From NCBI RefSeq assembly GCF_003096715.1, contig NZ_QEOL01000034.1, positions 1 through 64,000 on the forward strand: 64,000 bases of DNA. The letters are read 5' to 3'. Below, one piece after another: positions 53,119 to 62,356 of this stretch. The DNA comes from Paraburkholderia silvatlantica. GTDB taxonomy: Bacteria; Pseudomonadota; Gammaproteobacteria; Burkholderiales; Burkholderiaceae. How positions within the stretch are numbered: position 1 is the first letter of the stretch; every line of letters starts with the position of its first letter. The notes under the pieces were generated by a model. That model saw only the letters and a list, made by a program, of their open reading frames with translations, made no database searches and was not told the origin of the DNA. Position numbers and translations under genes: made by a program.

Positions 53119-54882
53119 ATGACAATTAAATGGCCGCCCGGGAATGCACATCTCGTCCTTTCCTGGATCGTCATCGGCGCACTCGGGATCGTCGAAGGAA
53201 TTTACGGCCGGACGCAATACTACGGCGACTGGATTTCATACCTGAATGTCAGCTGGGCCGTCACGCACATTGATTGGCGAGAAATCTTCAACCCTTTCTG
53301 GAATCCTGGATATCCCGCCGTAGTTGCCGCTGCGCGGGCGCTGGCCGCCCCTACCCCGGAGGGAGAATGGCATGCGATCACTGTCGCAAACTGGTTGATC
53401 TATCTGGTTGCGTACGCGTCCTGGCGCGGTCTGATCAGAAATGCGTTCGCGCTGTACTGGCCTGGTTCGCTTGCGCTGACCCAGCATCCCTTTACGATCT
53501 GGATCGGGGTATGCGTTTTTCTTGGCGCCTGCCTCGGGCTTGACACTGTTTCGGCCGTGTGCCCGGACATGCTGGTGACCACTGGCTTCATCCTTGGTTC
53601 GGGCCTGCTTCTCGCCCTGATCCGGCGGAAAGACGTGTTGTCGGCGACCTTGCTCGGTCTGGTCCTGGGTGTCGGCGTCTGGGTAAAAGGGGTATTCACT
53701 CCGTTTGCTTGCCTGTTTCTTCTCACGCTGTTCATCTATTGCTGCGCGCGAGGACGCTTGTGGCGACCGTTCGGTGTGGTAGCAGGCGTTTTTGGCATTT
53801 TCTTTGCCACCTATGTCGCCGGAATCTCCTGGTCCTATGGCGAATTTACGCTTGGCGCCTCCGGCGCGTTGAATGTCCCCTGGCACGTAAACGAGTTGCC
53901 TCATCTGACCAATTGGCAAGGCGGTCCGGCACAGTTCGGCCGGCCGATCCATCCGACCAGCCAGCTTGTAGCGGGCTTGCCGGCTTTTGGCTTTGGGACA
54001 CCTTTCCACACGACTTACCCGCCCTATAACGACGTCGCATACTGGTACAAAGGCTTTCGATCATTCTTCAGCTTACGGCTCGAACTTATCGCAATGGGCC
54101 GCTCGCTATGGAGCTTGCAGCAGATCCTCAGGCAGCATCCGGGCGTAGTGGCGGTCGCGGCGGCTTTCCTGTTATGCCTCGCGAAGCGGCCATGGCGAAC
54201 GGCGCTCATCAAGACAATGGTGCAAATGTGGCCATTGCTGCTGCCCACTATCGCAGGCTTTGGCACGTATTTCCTCGTTCATGTCGAAGATCGCTATCTC
54301 AGCGCATTCATGATGGTTTTGGCGCTTGTGTCCTGTGCGCCATTAATGGACGTGAAGCTGCCTTCGCGTCGCCAGCTCACCACCGCGCTCGTCATCATCT
54401 ATGGTGCAGGTGCCCTCGGCGAACTTGTGCTGAGCGATGCGCCTTCGTTCAATGCGGCGTTTCGCCGTGCGGACTATCACGACGACCCGGGATGGCAGCT
54501 CGCGAACGCGCTAACTGCGTCAGGGTTACAACCGGGCGACGCGGTGGCGGTTATCCGGGATAGCGCACCTGCCGTCAGGGTCAGTTGGGCCTATGTGTCG
54601 CGCTTGCGCATCGTCGCCGAGTTCGGCGCTCTCCCGTACCGTATCGAACCCGAAGACCGCAATCGCTTCGATCGTAAGGACGAGCCCCTCTGGCCGGATT
54701 ACAGTGAAATCTTCTGGACGCAGCTTACGCCGCAACAGCGTGAACAGGTGATGACAGCATTCTCTCAAAGCGGAGCGCGAGCCGTTGTGTCGCTATCGAT
54801 GCCGAAAATCGCGCCCGGTCCTGGCTGGGTACCACTGAAGGGGACGACTGCCTGGCTTTACACGTTTGGAGATGTCACCTAA
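53119..54882 (+). CDS. GT-C fold membrane glycosyltransferase-like protein
   Basis: 587-aa protein with about ten membrane helices and a C-terminal soluble part from about 430. The first large loop has YYGDWISYLN with Asp37 and then FNPFWNPGYPAVV, the arrangement of GT-C enzymes (ArnT/PMT/GT39-like) where the first-loop Asp is catalytic. It would use a polyprenyl-linked donor in the periplasm. It lies on the same strand as the gtrB-gtrA pair but beyond the acyltransferase, and could be their missing third component. The family cannot be named by eye. Confidence 0.65.
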   Translation: MTIKWPPGNAHLVLSWIVIGALGIVEGIYGRTQYYGDWISYLNVSWAVTHIDWREIFNPFWNPGYPAVVAAARALAAPTPEGEWHAITVANWLIYLVAYASWRGLIRNAFALYWPGSLALTQHPFTIWIGVCVFLGACLGLDTVSAVCPDMLVTTGFILGSGLLLALIRRKDVLSATLLGLVLGVGVWVKGVFTPFACLFLLTLFIYCCARGRLWRPFGVVAGVFGIFFATYVAGISWSYGEFTLGASGALNVPWHVNELPHLTNWQGGPAQFGRPIHPTSQLVAGLPAFGFGTPFHTTYPPYNDVAYWYKGFRSFFSLRLELIAMGRSLWSLQQILRQHPGVVAVAAAFLLCLAKRPWRTALIKTMVQMWPLLLPTIAGFGTYFLVHVEDRYLSAFMMVLALVSCAPLMDVKLPSRRQLTTALVIIYGAGALGELVLSDAPSFNAAFRRADYHDDPGWQLANALTASGLQPGDAVAVIRDSAPAVRVSWAYVSRLRIVAEFGALPYRIEPEDRNRFDRKDEPLWPDYSEIFWTQLTPQQREQVMTAFSQSGARAVVSLSMPKIAPGPGWVPLKGTTAWLYTFGDVT

Positions 54883-55000
54883 TAGGGTTCGGGAGGTAAC
54901 GGCCCTTTTGTCGGCGCGCCGGGCCGGGGGCGCATAGCGGCGCGCCGTGTCGTGTGATGCAGGTCGAGCGTCCGGCATGAGGCCGATACAATCCAGCGAC

Positions 55001-56077
55001 TCAGCCCACCCTCTCTACCAGTTCCCTCCAGCTAGCGAGTATCGGTTCGCGCGCGAACGTCTCGAGATGCGCGCGAGCCTGGGAAATTCGCCGGCTACGC
55101 TCCTCGCCCGGCATTTCCGCTAACGAACGCATACCGAATGCGATGGATTCCCGTGCAAGCGGGTCGGCGCACAGCATTGCGTCCCCTCCCACTTCCGTCA
55201 AGATGCTCGCGCGGGAAACGAGGCATGGCAAATCATGCTCTATCGCCTCGATCACTGGCATTCCGAATCCCTCCAGCAGACTCATCAGTACGAAACCAGA
55301 TGCATTGCGGTAGAGCCAACGAAGCTCGTCGTCTTGCGTATATCCCGGCATCACAACGCCCGGAGATTGCCTGGCGAGTTCGATGGCGGCGTCGGCACCA
55401 GGCTCGCGCCCTCCGACAATGACATACTGCCACCCTTTCTCCACCAGCCCGCTTGCCGAGAACGCCTCGATACAGCGGGCCTGGTTCTTACGGTCACCGA
55501 TACTCCCCACCGTCAACAGAAAACGGGGCGAGACGCCCTTCACCGGACGCCCCTCTCCGTCCTTGACTCCCAAACGGGTTGGAATATAAATAACGGTCGA
55601 CGAGGCAAAGTCATCACCATAAAGCTCGTGAAATTCACGTTGAGAGGTCTTGCTGACAAATACCATGTGAGGCCTCACCTTCCGGATCTGGTCATAAGCC
55701 CGAAGGTACAAGTCCTTCACGCCCGGCGCAAAGTATTGGGGATGCGTGATCGGACCGACATCGTGGCAGAGCACAATGTCACGCGCTTCCAGACGATGGC
55801 GCACGACGCTCAGCGGGTCGAGATGCAGTGTGGGACGCGGATCGCGGATGACCGGCAAAAGCGAAACCAGCCGCGAGCTATGTACCCTCGCAATGGTTTC
55901 CTTGTGGGTCAGCCTGCCCGCGATACGACGCATCAAATCGTTGCGTGGAAATTCGTGGAATCGTCCATAGTGGATACTCGCGACCCTGCCGCCAAGCGTC
56001 GAGATAATATCTTTGCCCAGAAATAGCTTGCCGGTTCGATCATTGAGCGCCAATGAGAAATCGACATCTATAGACAT
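55001..56077 (-). CDS. Glycosyltransferase family 4
   Basis: 358-aa GT-B enzyme, retaining type. The N-terminal part contains the acceptor-binding fold; RFLLTVGSIGDRKNQARCIEAF begins the donor domain, and LMSLLEGFGMPVIEAIEHDLP holds the E-x7-E pair that contacts the nucleotide sugar. GGGGGTAAGC precedes the ATG. It is the last gene of the minus-strand Wzx/Wzy run, 33 nt after another GT4 gene. Donor and linkage are unknown. Confidence 0.88.
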   Translation of the reverse strand: MSIDVDFSLALNDRTGKLFLGKDIISTLGGRVASIHYGRFHEFPRNDLMRRIAGRLTHKETIARVHSSRLVSLLPVIRDPRPTLHLDPLSVVRHRLEARDIVLCHDVGPITHPQYFAPGVKDLYLRAYDQIRKVRPHMVFVSKTSQREFHELYGDDFASSTVIYIPTRLGVKDGEGRPVKGVSPRFLLTVGSIGDRKNQARCIEAFSASGLVEKGWQYVIVGGREPGADAAIELARQSPGVVMPGYTQDDELRWLYRNASGFVLMSLLEGFGMPVIEAIEHDLPCLVSRASILTEVGGDAMLCADPLARESIAFGMRSLAEMPGEERSRRISQARAHLETFAREPILASWRELVERVG

Positions 56078-56110
56078 TGCTTACCCCCAATATCGCCTTC
56101 TTTAATGAAA

Positions 56111-57217
56111 TCAGCCGTTCACGGCTTTGACTGTCTCGAACAGGTCGCGTGCCGCGCGCTTCCATGTGAAGCCGCCGGCCTGCCGGTGCCCGGCGGATAT
56201 CAGGGATTGCCGCACGGCTTCGTCGTTGAGCACAGAGAGAATGTTCAATCGCCATGCATCCGGGCTAAGCGGGTCGGTATAAAGCGCAGCGTTTCCGCAA
56301 ACTTCGGGAAGCGCGCCGAAGGGCGCGGCCACCACCGGGCAGCCGAGCGCCATCGCCTCCAGCGGCGGCAAACCAAACCCTTCGGTTAGGGAAGGAAACG
56401 CCAGCGCGCCGGCATTGGCCAACAGCCCGACGAGTTCCGCATCGGCAATCCGGCCCGTAAATCGCACGTTGGGTGGCACGGCATGTCCGAGACTCTCGAA
56501 ATCAGCTCGCGTCGCGCCGCCAAACAGCACGAGTGGGACGTCTCTCAACGGTTCGCCCGCGAAGGCCTTGAGCAGCACGCCAATGTTCTTGTGCTTCTGG
56601 GTGTTCGCGAGCGCAACGACATAGCGCCTCCGATCGAGGTCCAACACCGCAATTTGTCTATCGTCTGGCCGGATCTGCAAGACGTGATCGCAGCCGTTGT
56701 GCACGACGACGATCTTGTCTGCGCGCGCAACGCCATAGTGCACGAGTTCTCTTTTGGAATACTCAGAAACAGTGAAGATGATCTTGTGCCGCTTCCCGAT
56801 GAAAAAGAACAGGAATTTGTACCAGAGCCGAAAAGACAGGGAATATGATTCGGGCGCGGAATACACCTGGGCGTCGTGTATCAGCGTCGCCGAGTTGCGA
56901 TGGAGCAGTGGTCCGAGATTGCAGAGATTGAGAATGAAGCCCTTTCTGCTCGCCAGGGGCAGATAGAACTGCTCCCACGCTATCTTGTGCATCCTGCGGG
57001 CCCACGGACGCTCGCGAACGCAGGGAATATGGCGATAGGGTGGCACCTCCACGCCATCTCTGGCGACGACAGCGTAATCCATGCCATTTGCGGCTTGCCC
57101 TGCAATCAAGGCATCGGTCGCGGCGATGAGCTCCTCGGCCACCTTGTGCACGCCCGTCGGCCCTGCCCCGAAGAACTTGCCGTTGAACGCTATCGTTTTC
57201 GACGCGATCCTTTCCAT
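56111..57217 (-). CDS. Glycosyltransferase family 4
   Basis: 368-aa GT4 protein. It begins IAFNGKFFGAGPTGVHKVAE, a form seen in mannosyl/rhamnosyl transferases of polysaccharide loci. IFTVSEYSKRELVHYGVA is the linker, YVVALANTQKHKNIGVLLKAF opens the donor domain, and FPSLTEGFGLPPLEAMALGCP holds the E-x7-E motif. The start at 57217 is preferred over 57253 because family similarity begins there. It precedes the GT4 at 55001 in the same direction. Confidence 0.88.
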   Translation of the reverse strand: MERIASKTIAFNGKFFGAGPTGVHKVAEELIAATDALIAGQAANGMDYAVVARDGVEVPPYRHIPCVRERPWARRMHKIAWEQFYLPLASRKGFILNLCNLGPLLHRNSATLIHDAQVYSAPESYSLSFRLWYKFLFFFIGKRHKIIFTVSEYSKRELVHYGVARADKIVVVHNGCDHVLQIRPDDRQIAVLDLDRRRYVVALANTQKHKNIGVLLKAFAGEPLRDVPLVLFGGATRADFESLGHAVPPNVRFTGRIADAELVGLLANAGALAFPSLTEGFGLPPLEAMALGCPVVAAPFGALPEVCGNAALYTDPLSPDAWRLNILSVLNDEAVRQSLISAGHRQAGGFTWKRAARDLFETVKAVNG

Positions 57218-57453
57218 ACCATTCCCATGCACGCAAGCGTCAGTCTTTCTCACATGAAGTCCTGCTGGCCCATCGGACTATCGCTCGAACAGCCGCCGCG
57301 ATACTGCAACGACGCCGCTGCCGACGTGACGCGCGACAACGCAGCTTTCTCCAGGCAGTATGCTATCGGCACAGCGAGCGCGGCACTGCTGGCTACCGCA
57401 CGCAAACACGTGCGTATGTCCGCCCCGGCGACAGGTCATTCCCGTACTTCGGC

Positions 57454-58548
57454 TCAAACAGGCGTATCGGCCGCCGTACTGTCGAGTACCGGTTTGACGG
57501 TTGATCGGCCAAACCGGGAGACCAGAACAGCGCGCGCGGGCGTATCGACGAAACGCATGATGAGATAGCTGGCCAGCAGGATCAGCGGAACGAACAAGGC
57601 GGCCTCGAGAAGCGGATCCTTCCGGTGCATCAACTCTTGATAGATTCCATTGAGCCAGACGAACAGCGGGTAGTGCAACGCGTACACCGGATAGGACAGT
57701 TCGCCCAAAACGAGCGCGACTGCCCGTACAGGCCCGGAGAGCGCAACCGAAGAACCACCGAGGATCAGCAACGGCATCACGGAGGCAGCCCACAGCCACT
57801 GTACGACGAAGGGGATCTGTCCATTCCATGCCATGATGACAACGGTCGCGACAGATGCCGGAAGGAACAGCGATTTCCAGATCCTCAACGAGCGCAGCCC
57901 GAATTTCACATCACCGTGATACAGCAGGACGCCCAGATAGTAAGCGCCAAATACGCGCGGAAAACCGGAGAGGAAAGTCTCCGGCGTATCGCCTCCCATA
58001 CCGAATGCCGCGGTAAGCGCGTAGCCGGTGAGCGCGACGACGAATGCGAACTTCATTCCGTCGAATCGGCGCGTGAGCATCCAGAAGAGATTGACCACGA
58101 GTTCGAGAAATAGCGTGTATTCGGGCCCGTTGAGCGGAAACACCTGCGGTCCTCCAATTGCATGCGGAGCACCGAAGATCGGGATGCACGACAGGCCTAG
58201 CAGCGTAGCGGCCGCAAGCCAGCCTGGATGAATGTCGGCGTCGTGAAGCAGAATCACCCTCGCCGCCAGATACGATGCACTCAGCAAGGTCCCGATGAGA
58301 ATCATCGGCATCAGCCGTATGAGTCTGATTCGCGCGAAGAGCGCACCGCTCATCCCTCTATCGAACCGGCCGCGATAGGCAACGCACAGGACGTAACCTG
58401 ACAGTCCAAAGAAAAAGTCCACAGCAATGCCTGCGTTGGGGGCCAGCCATGGAATCCCAAGCCAGTGATTGAGATGAAAAAGCAGGACCGATATGGCTGC
58501 GACGCCGCGCAGGCAATCGGGCACCGCCAGATGGGAGGGTTTGTTCAT
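57454..58548 (-). CDS. Acyltransferase 3 (OafA-type) membrane protein
   Basis: 364-aa protein with about ten helices. CLRGVAAISVLLFHLNHW and AVDFFFGLSGYVLCV are the family blocks, and RLIRLMPM follows. It likely decorates the Wzx/Wzy-dependent glycan with an acyl group. It lies 19 nt downstream of the GT2 gene, so is in the same transcription unit. It has a weak ribosome-binding site. Confidence 0.88.
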   Translation of the reverse strand: MNKPSHLAVPDCLRGVAAISVLLFHLNHWLGIPWLAPNAGIAVDFFFGLSGYVLCVAYRGRFDRGMSGALFARIRLIRLMPMILIGTLLSASYLAARVILLHDADIHPGWLAAATLLGLSCIPIFGAPHAIGGPQVFPLNGPEYTLFLELVVNLFWMLTRRFDGMKFAFVVALTGYALTAAFGMGGDTPETFLSGFPRVFGAYYLGVLLYHGDVKFGLRSLRIWKSLFLPASVATVVIMAWNGQIPFVVQWLWAASVMPLLILGGSSVALSGPVRAVALVLGELSYPVYALHYPLFVWLNGIYQELMHRKDPLLEAALFVPLILLASYLIMRFVDTPARAVLVSRFGRSTVKPVLDSTAADTPV

Positions 58549-58567
58549 CAGGGTTGCACAGCAGCTT

Positions 58568-59464
58568 CTAGAATGTCTCTGGTCGCTCTGGCGTCAGCCT
58601 TCCGCGCATAAAATCCCACAGGCCGATCAGATTGCCTATCAGGCGCCCGCGCCGATCGATCCAGGGCTCCGGCGCAACGCTTCGCACCATATTGCTCACC
58701 ACATTGCGCATGACATGATCGAGCGCAGGGCGCAAAGGCATCGTTCTTTTTTTCACCAGATAGAGCGGATTGATGACCTGCGAATAGCCAAGTTTGCATC
58801 CGGACACCCTGCCGCGCTTGACTCCCAGATGTACACCAAGCGCTGTATTGATTCGAACAACCAGGCTACCTCGATTCCAGATCTGACCTCCGAAATCGCG
58901 ATCCTCCTGCCAGCCATACAGGACGAGGCGCTCGTCAAAGCGAAGACCGGCGATGCTGCTGGCCCGGAACGCCATGTTGCAGCCATAGGGACCACCGGTC
59001 GGCGCCACGATCATTCTTGCCGGCAGATAGCCGGCCCGGGCCACGATGGCCCGCCCCTCTTCAAAGGAATAACCCGGTCCATGGATGCCATCTGCAATGA
59101 CTGTTCCGGTGACACAAGCAATGGATGGATCGCTATCGAACGCCTTGAGCACTTCCGAAATCCAGGCACCATGCATCAAGAAGTCATCGTCCAGGAAAAT
59201 CACGACGTCGACGTCCTCGGGCACGTGGTTCAAGGCATGATTGCGTTGTGCCGTGAGCCCGGGCTTCCCTTTGAGCACGATCAATCCAGGACCAGCCGCC
59301 AGGTCACCAACGTCCTCATCCGACACGCAGGACACGATGATGAGATCGGGCCTTACCGTTTGCCGATCGACGAACGCAACGACATGTTCAAGAATCTCCG
59401 CGCGGCCGCGCGTGGCGAAGATCAGGCAGATTTTCGGATTTCTGTTAAGAGAAGATTGACTCAT
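58568..59464 (-). CDS. Glycosyltransferase family 2
   Basis: 298-aa GT-A enzyme of the GT2 superfamily. KICLIFATRGRAEILEHVV opens the fold, LIIVSCVSDEDVG replaces the usual first Asp loop, and VVIFLDDDFLMHGAWI holds the DxD. WQEDRDFGGQI is the C-terminal ED motif (catalytic base). The ATG at 59464 is favoured over 59518 because an AGGGTG lies upstream. The gap of 136 nt to the flippase gene has no obvious feature. Confidence 0.85.
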   Translation of the reverse strand: MSQSSLNRNPKICLIFATRGRAEILEHVVAFVDRQTVRPDLIIVSCVSDEDVGDLAAGPGLIVLKGKPGLTAQRNHALNHVPEDVDVVIFLDDDFLMHGAWISEVLKAFDSDPSIACVTGTVIADGIHGPGYSFEEGRAIVARAGYLPARMIVAPTGGPYGCNMAFRASSIAGLRFDERLVLYGWQEDRDFGGQIWNRGSLVVRINTALGVHLGVKRGRVSGCKLGYSQVINPLYLVKKRTMPLRPALDHVMRNVVSNMVRSVAPEPWIDRRGRLIGNLIGLWDFMRGRLTPERPETF

Positions 59465-59600
59465 TTGCGTCACCCTGGTTACTCGCGAACTAACGCTCGA
59501 ATCGATCACGCTCCACATCGACCATTGGAGGATGCTACGGCACGCCGTACCCGCACATCAGCCATTGCACTGCCACCTCTCCCACACGCAGTCGCAACGG

Positions 59601-60899
59601 TTATTCGAGCCATCTGCCAAATCTCGTTTGCCACGTAGACCCTTCGTCGATTCCGAAAATGTCGCGGAGCAATCCCGCCCGCCAGCTGCCGATGACCAGC
59701 ATGGCCAGCAAGGAGCCCTCGGCGAGCAATCGCGCCAACACCATGCCTGTGGCTCCCCAGTAACCGGCAAGGGGAACGGCCGCAGCCAGATTCACCAGCG
59801 CGCCGGTCACGCCGCTCACGGCAAGCAGTCTCTCGAGTTTGCGGGGAATCAGGAAGTACATGCCCAATACCCGCGTACAAACGGCAAGCGGCATAACAAG
59901 CACCATGATCTTCAGAATGGGGACCGCGTGAACGAATTCCGGCCCAAACAGCAGCGGTACGAGCCATTCGGAAAGTAATTTCGTGAGGATGACGCCGGCT
60001 ACCGCCCCTACGAAGAAGATAGCGAATGTCCGTCGGGCGAGCAGATTGGCTCGTGCCTCGTTACGGGTAACCAGATACATGACCTTCGGCGCGAGAATCT
60101 GGGAGGCAGGCGCCATGATGCTCAATCCGGCGGAGACGAGACGCTCCGAGAGACCGAAGGCACTCACCTCCGATGGCGAGGCCAGCAGCGACAAAATATA
60201 GGTGGACGCGGCAAGCACCAATACCGCCGTGCCACTGTAGATGAAGATCGTGGCCGACCGCTTGATCAGATTGATGGCCGCACGCAGGGGCGCAATGACC
60301 CCGGTGTATTCCTTTCGCACAAGCCAATAGGCCAGCATCGTCTGGGCGAGGTTGGAAGCGAAAATCACCGGGAAGACCCGGTCGATATCGGCCGGCTTTC
60401 GAATGAACGAAAACAGCAGCGTGAGCGAAAGCATGAGCCCCAGCATTTCGATCATCACGCTCGTCCTCGGGCGCCCCGTGCTGGTGAAATACCAGCCCAG
60501 GTTAAAGGCATTCAGCAGCCCGCCGACTACGACAAAAAAGCTCACACCGGGAACACCGGAAATGATCCCGGACCTGCAAGCCGCAATCCCGCCGACGATC
60601 ATGCCCGGAATGCACAACAACAGCCGCGCCGTGAACTGATCCCGAAAAATCGCGTCGCGTTCGCTGATATTTTCGGTATGGACGATATCCCGTCCCCCAA
60701 TGGTGGAGAAGCCGAAGTCGACGCACAGCCAGATGGTGCTCGACAGCGACATCCCTGCCAACACCACGGCGTAGCCGTTGGAACCCAGCACTCTTCCGTA
60801 ATATGGAACCAGAATGAGCGGATAGATGTACCGGACCACGTACGAGAAATAAACCGCTAACAACTCAATCTTCGATAGCGACGCTTGAACTTTATTCAT
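59601..60899 (-). CDS. wzx: Wzx-type polysaccharide flippase (MVF/MOP superfamily)
   Basis: 432-aa polytopic membrane protein with about 12 helices. The first helices carry YFSYVVRYIYPLILVPYYGRVLG, and DFGFSTIGGRDIV follows in the loop region typical of O-unit and exopolysaccharide flippases. It would move the undecaprenyl-diphosphate repeat unit across the inner membrane. The start has AGGGGGG upstream and overlaps the end of wzy by 8 nt, so the pair is coupled. The frame opens farther upstream at 60980. Confidence 0.85.
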   Translation of the reverse strand: MNKVQASLSKIELLAVYFSYVVRYIYPLILVPYYGRVLGSNGYAVVLAGMSLSSTIWLCVDFGFSTIGGRDIVHTENISERDAIFRDQFTARLLLCIPGMIVGGIAACRSGIISGVPGVSFFVVVGGLLNAFNLGWYFTSTGRPRTSVMIEMLGLMLSLTLLFSFIRKPADIDRVFPVIFASNLAQTMLAYWLVRKEYTGVIAPLRAAINLIKRSATIFIYSGTAVLVLAASTYILSLLASPSEVSAFGLSERLVSAGLSIMAPASQILAPKVMYLVTRNEARANLLARRTFAIFFVGAVAGVILTKLLSEWLVPLLFGPEFVHAVPILKIMVLVMPLAVCTRVLGMYFLIPRKLERLLAVSGVTGALVNLAAAVPLAGYWGATGMVLARLLAEGSLLAMLVIGSWRAGLLRDIFGIDEGSTWQTRFGRWLE

Positions 60900-62292
60900 G
60901 AGCCCCCCTGACAGCCCATCCGCCGCGCGCGGGCACACGTCGCGGCACACGCGACGAGAGCGCGCCCGCTGCGGCCGCAAATATATAGAAACAGGAACCG
61001 AGTTCGAACACGCTGAGCGAAGCCGACGCCACGATCAACGTCGCGATCATGGCGTGGCGCGCTGCATAGCAGACGGCGCGCTCCGTGAACGGGTAATGGG
61101 CAGGCACCGGCACCAGCAGCGACTTCCCAAGGAACATCCCGTAGCACACCACGCCCACGACACCCAGGCTTCCCACCAGCACGACCAGAAAACTCGACGC
61201 ACGAATACTGCCCAGCCCAACGCCAATTCCGTATGTGTCGAAGAAGTTGGTGATTCCTTGCGCATTCCATCCCATGCGCTCGACGCCGGAATCACTACCC
61301 GCCTTGCTCAGAATCGCGGCGTCGACAAAGTCGCTGAGCACTTTCACTACTCCGGGCAGAAAGACGATCACGTAGAGCACTCCCAACAAGCCCGCGCAAG
61401 CGGAGATAACCCACAGCCGTTGCTTGCGTACGGGAGCAAAGCGCGAGATCACACCGGGTCGGCTGACGAGCAGTACGAACTGATACACCCCCAACCCGAC
61501 ATACGCCGTTCCCGAAGTCGACAGCAGCAGCAGGCATCCCGTTGAAATCGCAAGCGGACCGGACAACTTCGGACGATAGCCGACGAGCCAGAGATTGAGG
61601 CAAAAGACAAAGATCGGCAGCGTGAAAGCCGCGAAGCCTGAGGTTTCACTGAACGTGCCGCTGATGCGAACCATCCCGGCCATTTCCTGGCCGGTCAAAT
61701 CGGCGAACTGTGCCGTCTTGATAGCCGAGAGGATGTCCAGACCCGCCGCGTGCGCGACGATATCAACTACGCCGGCGAGCACATCAAGGGCGGCGAGCAA
61801 AAAGATGGCGTTGGAGAGCGTCCGGTACACGCCACGATATTTCAGGAACGCGAACATGGAGCAATACACCACGACGTCGGCAACGCAATAGACCGACTGG
61901 GACAGGTTGCCTGACACAGGAGCAAGCGGCTGCAATATGATGAACTGGCTGCTGCGGTCGACGGGGAACACGAGTGTCGCGCCGCTCAGCACCCGCGGCA
62001 GCAGGATGGCCCCCGTGACGCCCCACAGGCAGGTACAGAGCAGCCAGAAGCCGGGCTTGTCCTGCGTGACCGCGGCGGCGAGACCCTTCCCGCCCGCGAG
62101 GTTGAACGCCCTGAGCGCGAAGAACGCGAGAAAGACTTGTGCCGGCAAGATGCCGATGCCGCCCAATGCGAGCGCGAGCGTACATCCGAACAGGGAAAAC
62201 ACCGCCATGCCGTAAATTGCGCCGCGATACGACACGTAGAGCGCCGCCAGTCCGACGACGAACACGAAGACTCCGAATATCGTCAGTTCCAC
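60892..62292 (-). CDS. wzy: O-antigen/exopolysaccharide polymerase-like protein (Wzy type)
   Basis: 466-aa membrane protein with about 12 hydrophobic segments and a large loop near 310-350 (SKAGSDSGVERMGWNAQG), where Wzy/WaaL proteins have their periplasmic loop. LLLLSTSGTAYVGLGVYQ, a segment like the 'STSGTA.' of Wzy proteins, precedes it. It would polymerise repeat units flipped by the adjacent Wzx. Sequence identity is low across this family, so position next to Wzx carries much of the evidence. Ligase (WaaL) function is less likely but not excluded. Confidence 0.75.
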   Translation of the reverse strand: MELTIFGVFVFVVGLAALYVSYRGAIYGMAVFSLFGCTLALALGGIGILPAQVFLAFFALRAFNLAGGKGLAAAVTQDKPGFWLLCTCLWGVTGAILLPRVLSGATLVFPVDRSSQFIILQPLAPVSGNLSQSVYCVADVVVYCSMFAFLKYRGVYRTLSNAIFLLAALDVLAGVVDIVAHAAGLDILSAIKTAQFADLTGQEMAGMVRISGTFSETSGFAAFTLPIFVFCLNLWLVGYRPKLSGPLAISTGCLLLLSTSGTAYVGLGVYQFVLLVSRPGVISRFAPVRKQRLWVISACAGLLGVLYVIVFLPGVVKVLSDFVDAAILSKAGSDSGVERMGWNAQGITNFFDTYGIGVGLGSIRASSFLVVLVGSLGVVGVVCYGMFLGKSLLVPVPAHYPFTERAVCYAARHAMIATLIVASASLSVFELGSCFYIFAAAAGALSSRVPRRVPARGGWAVRGAHE

Positions 62293-62356
62293 TTGCCGAA
62301 ACCCCCATCCCGTTCATCCCGCATTCGCGCGTGAACGGTCTCGTTATTGAGCCAAC

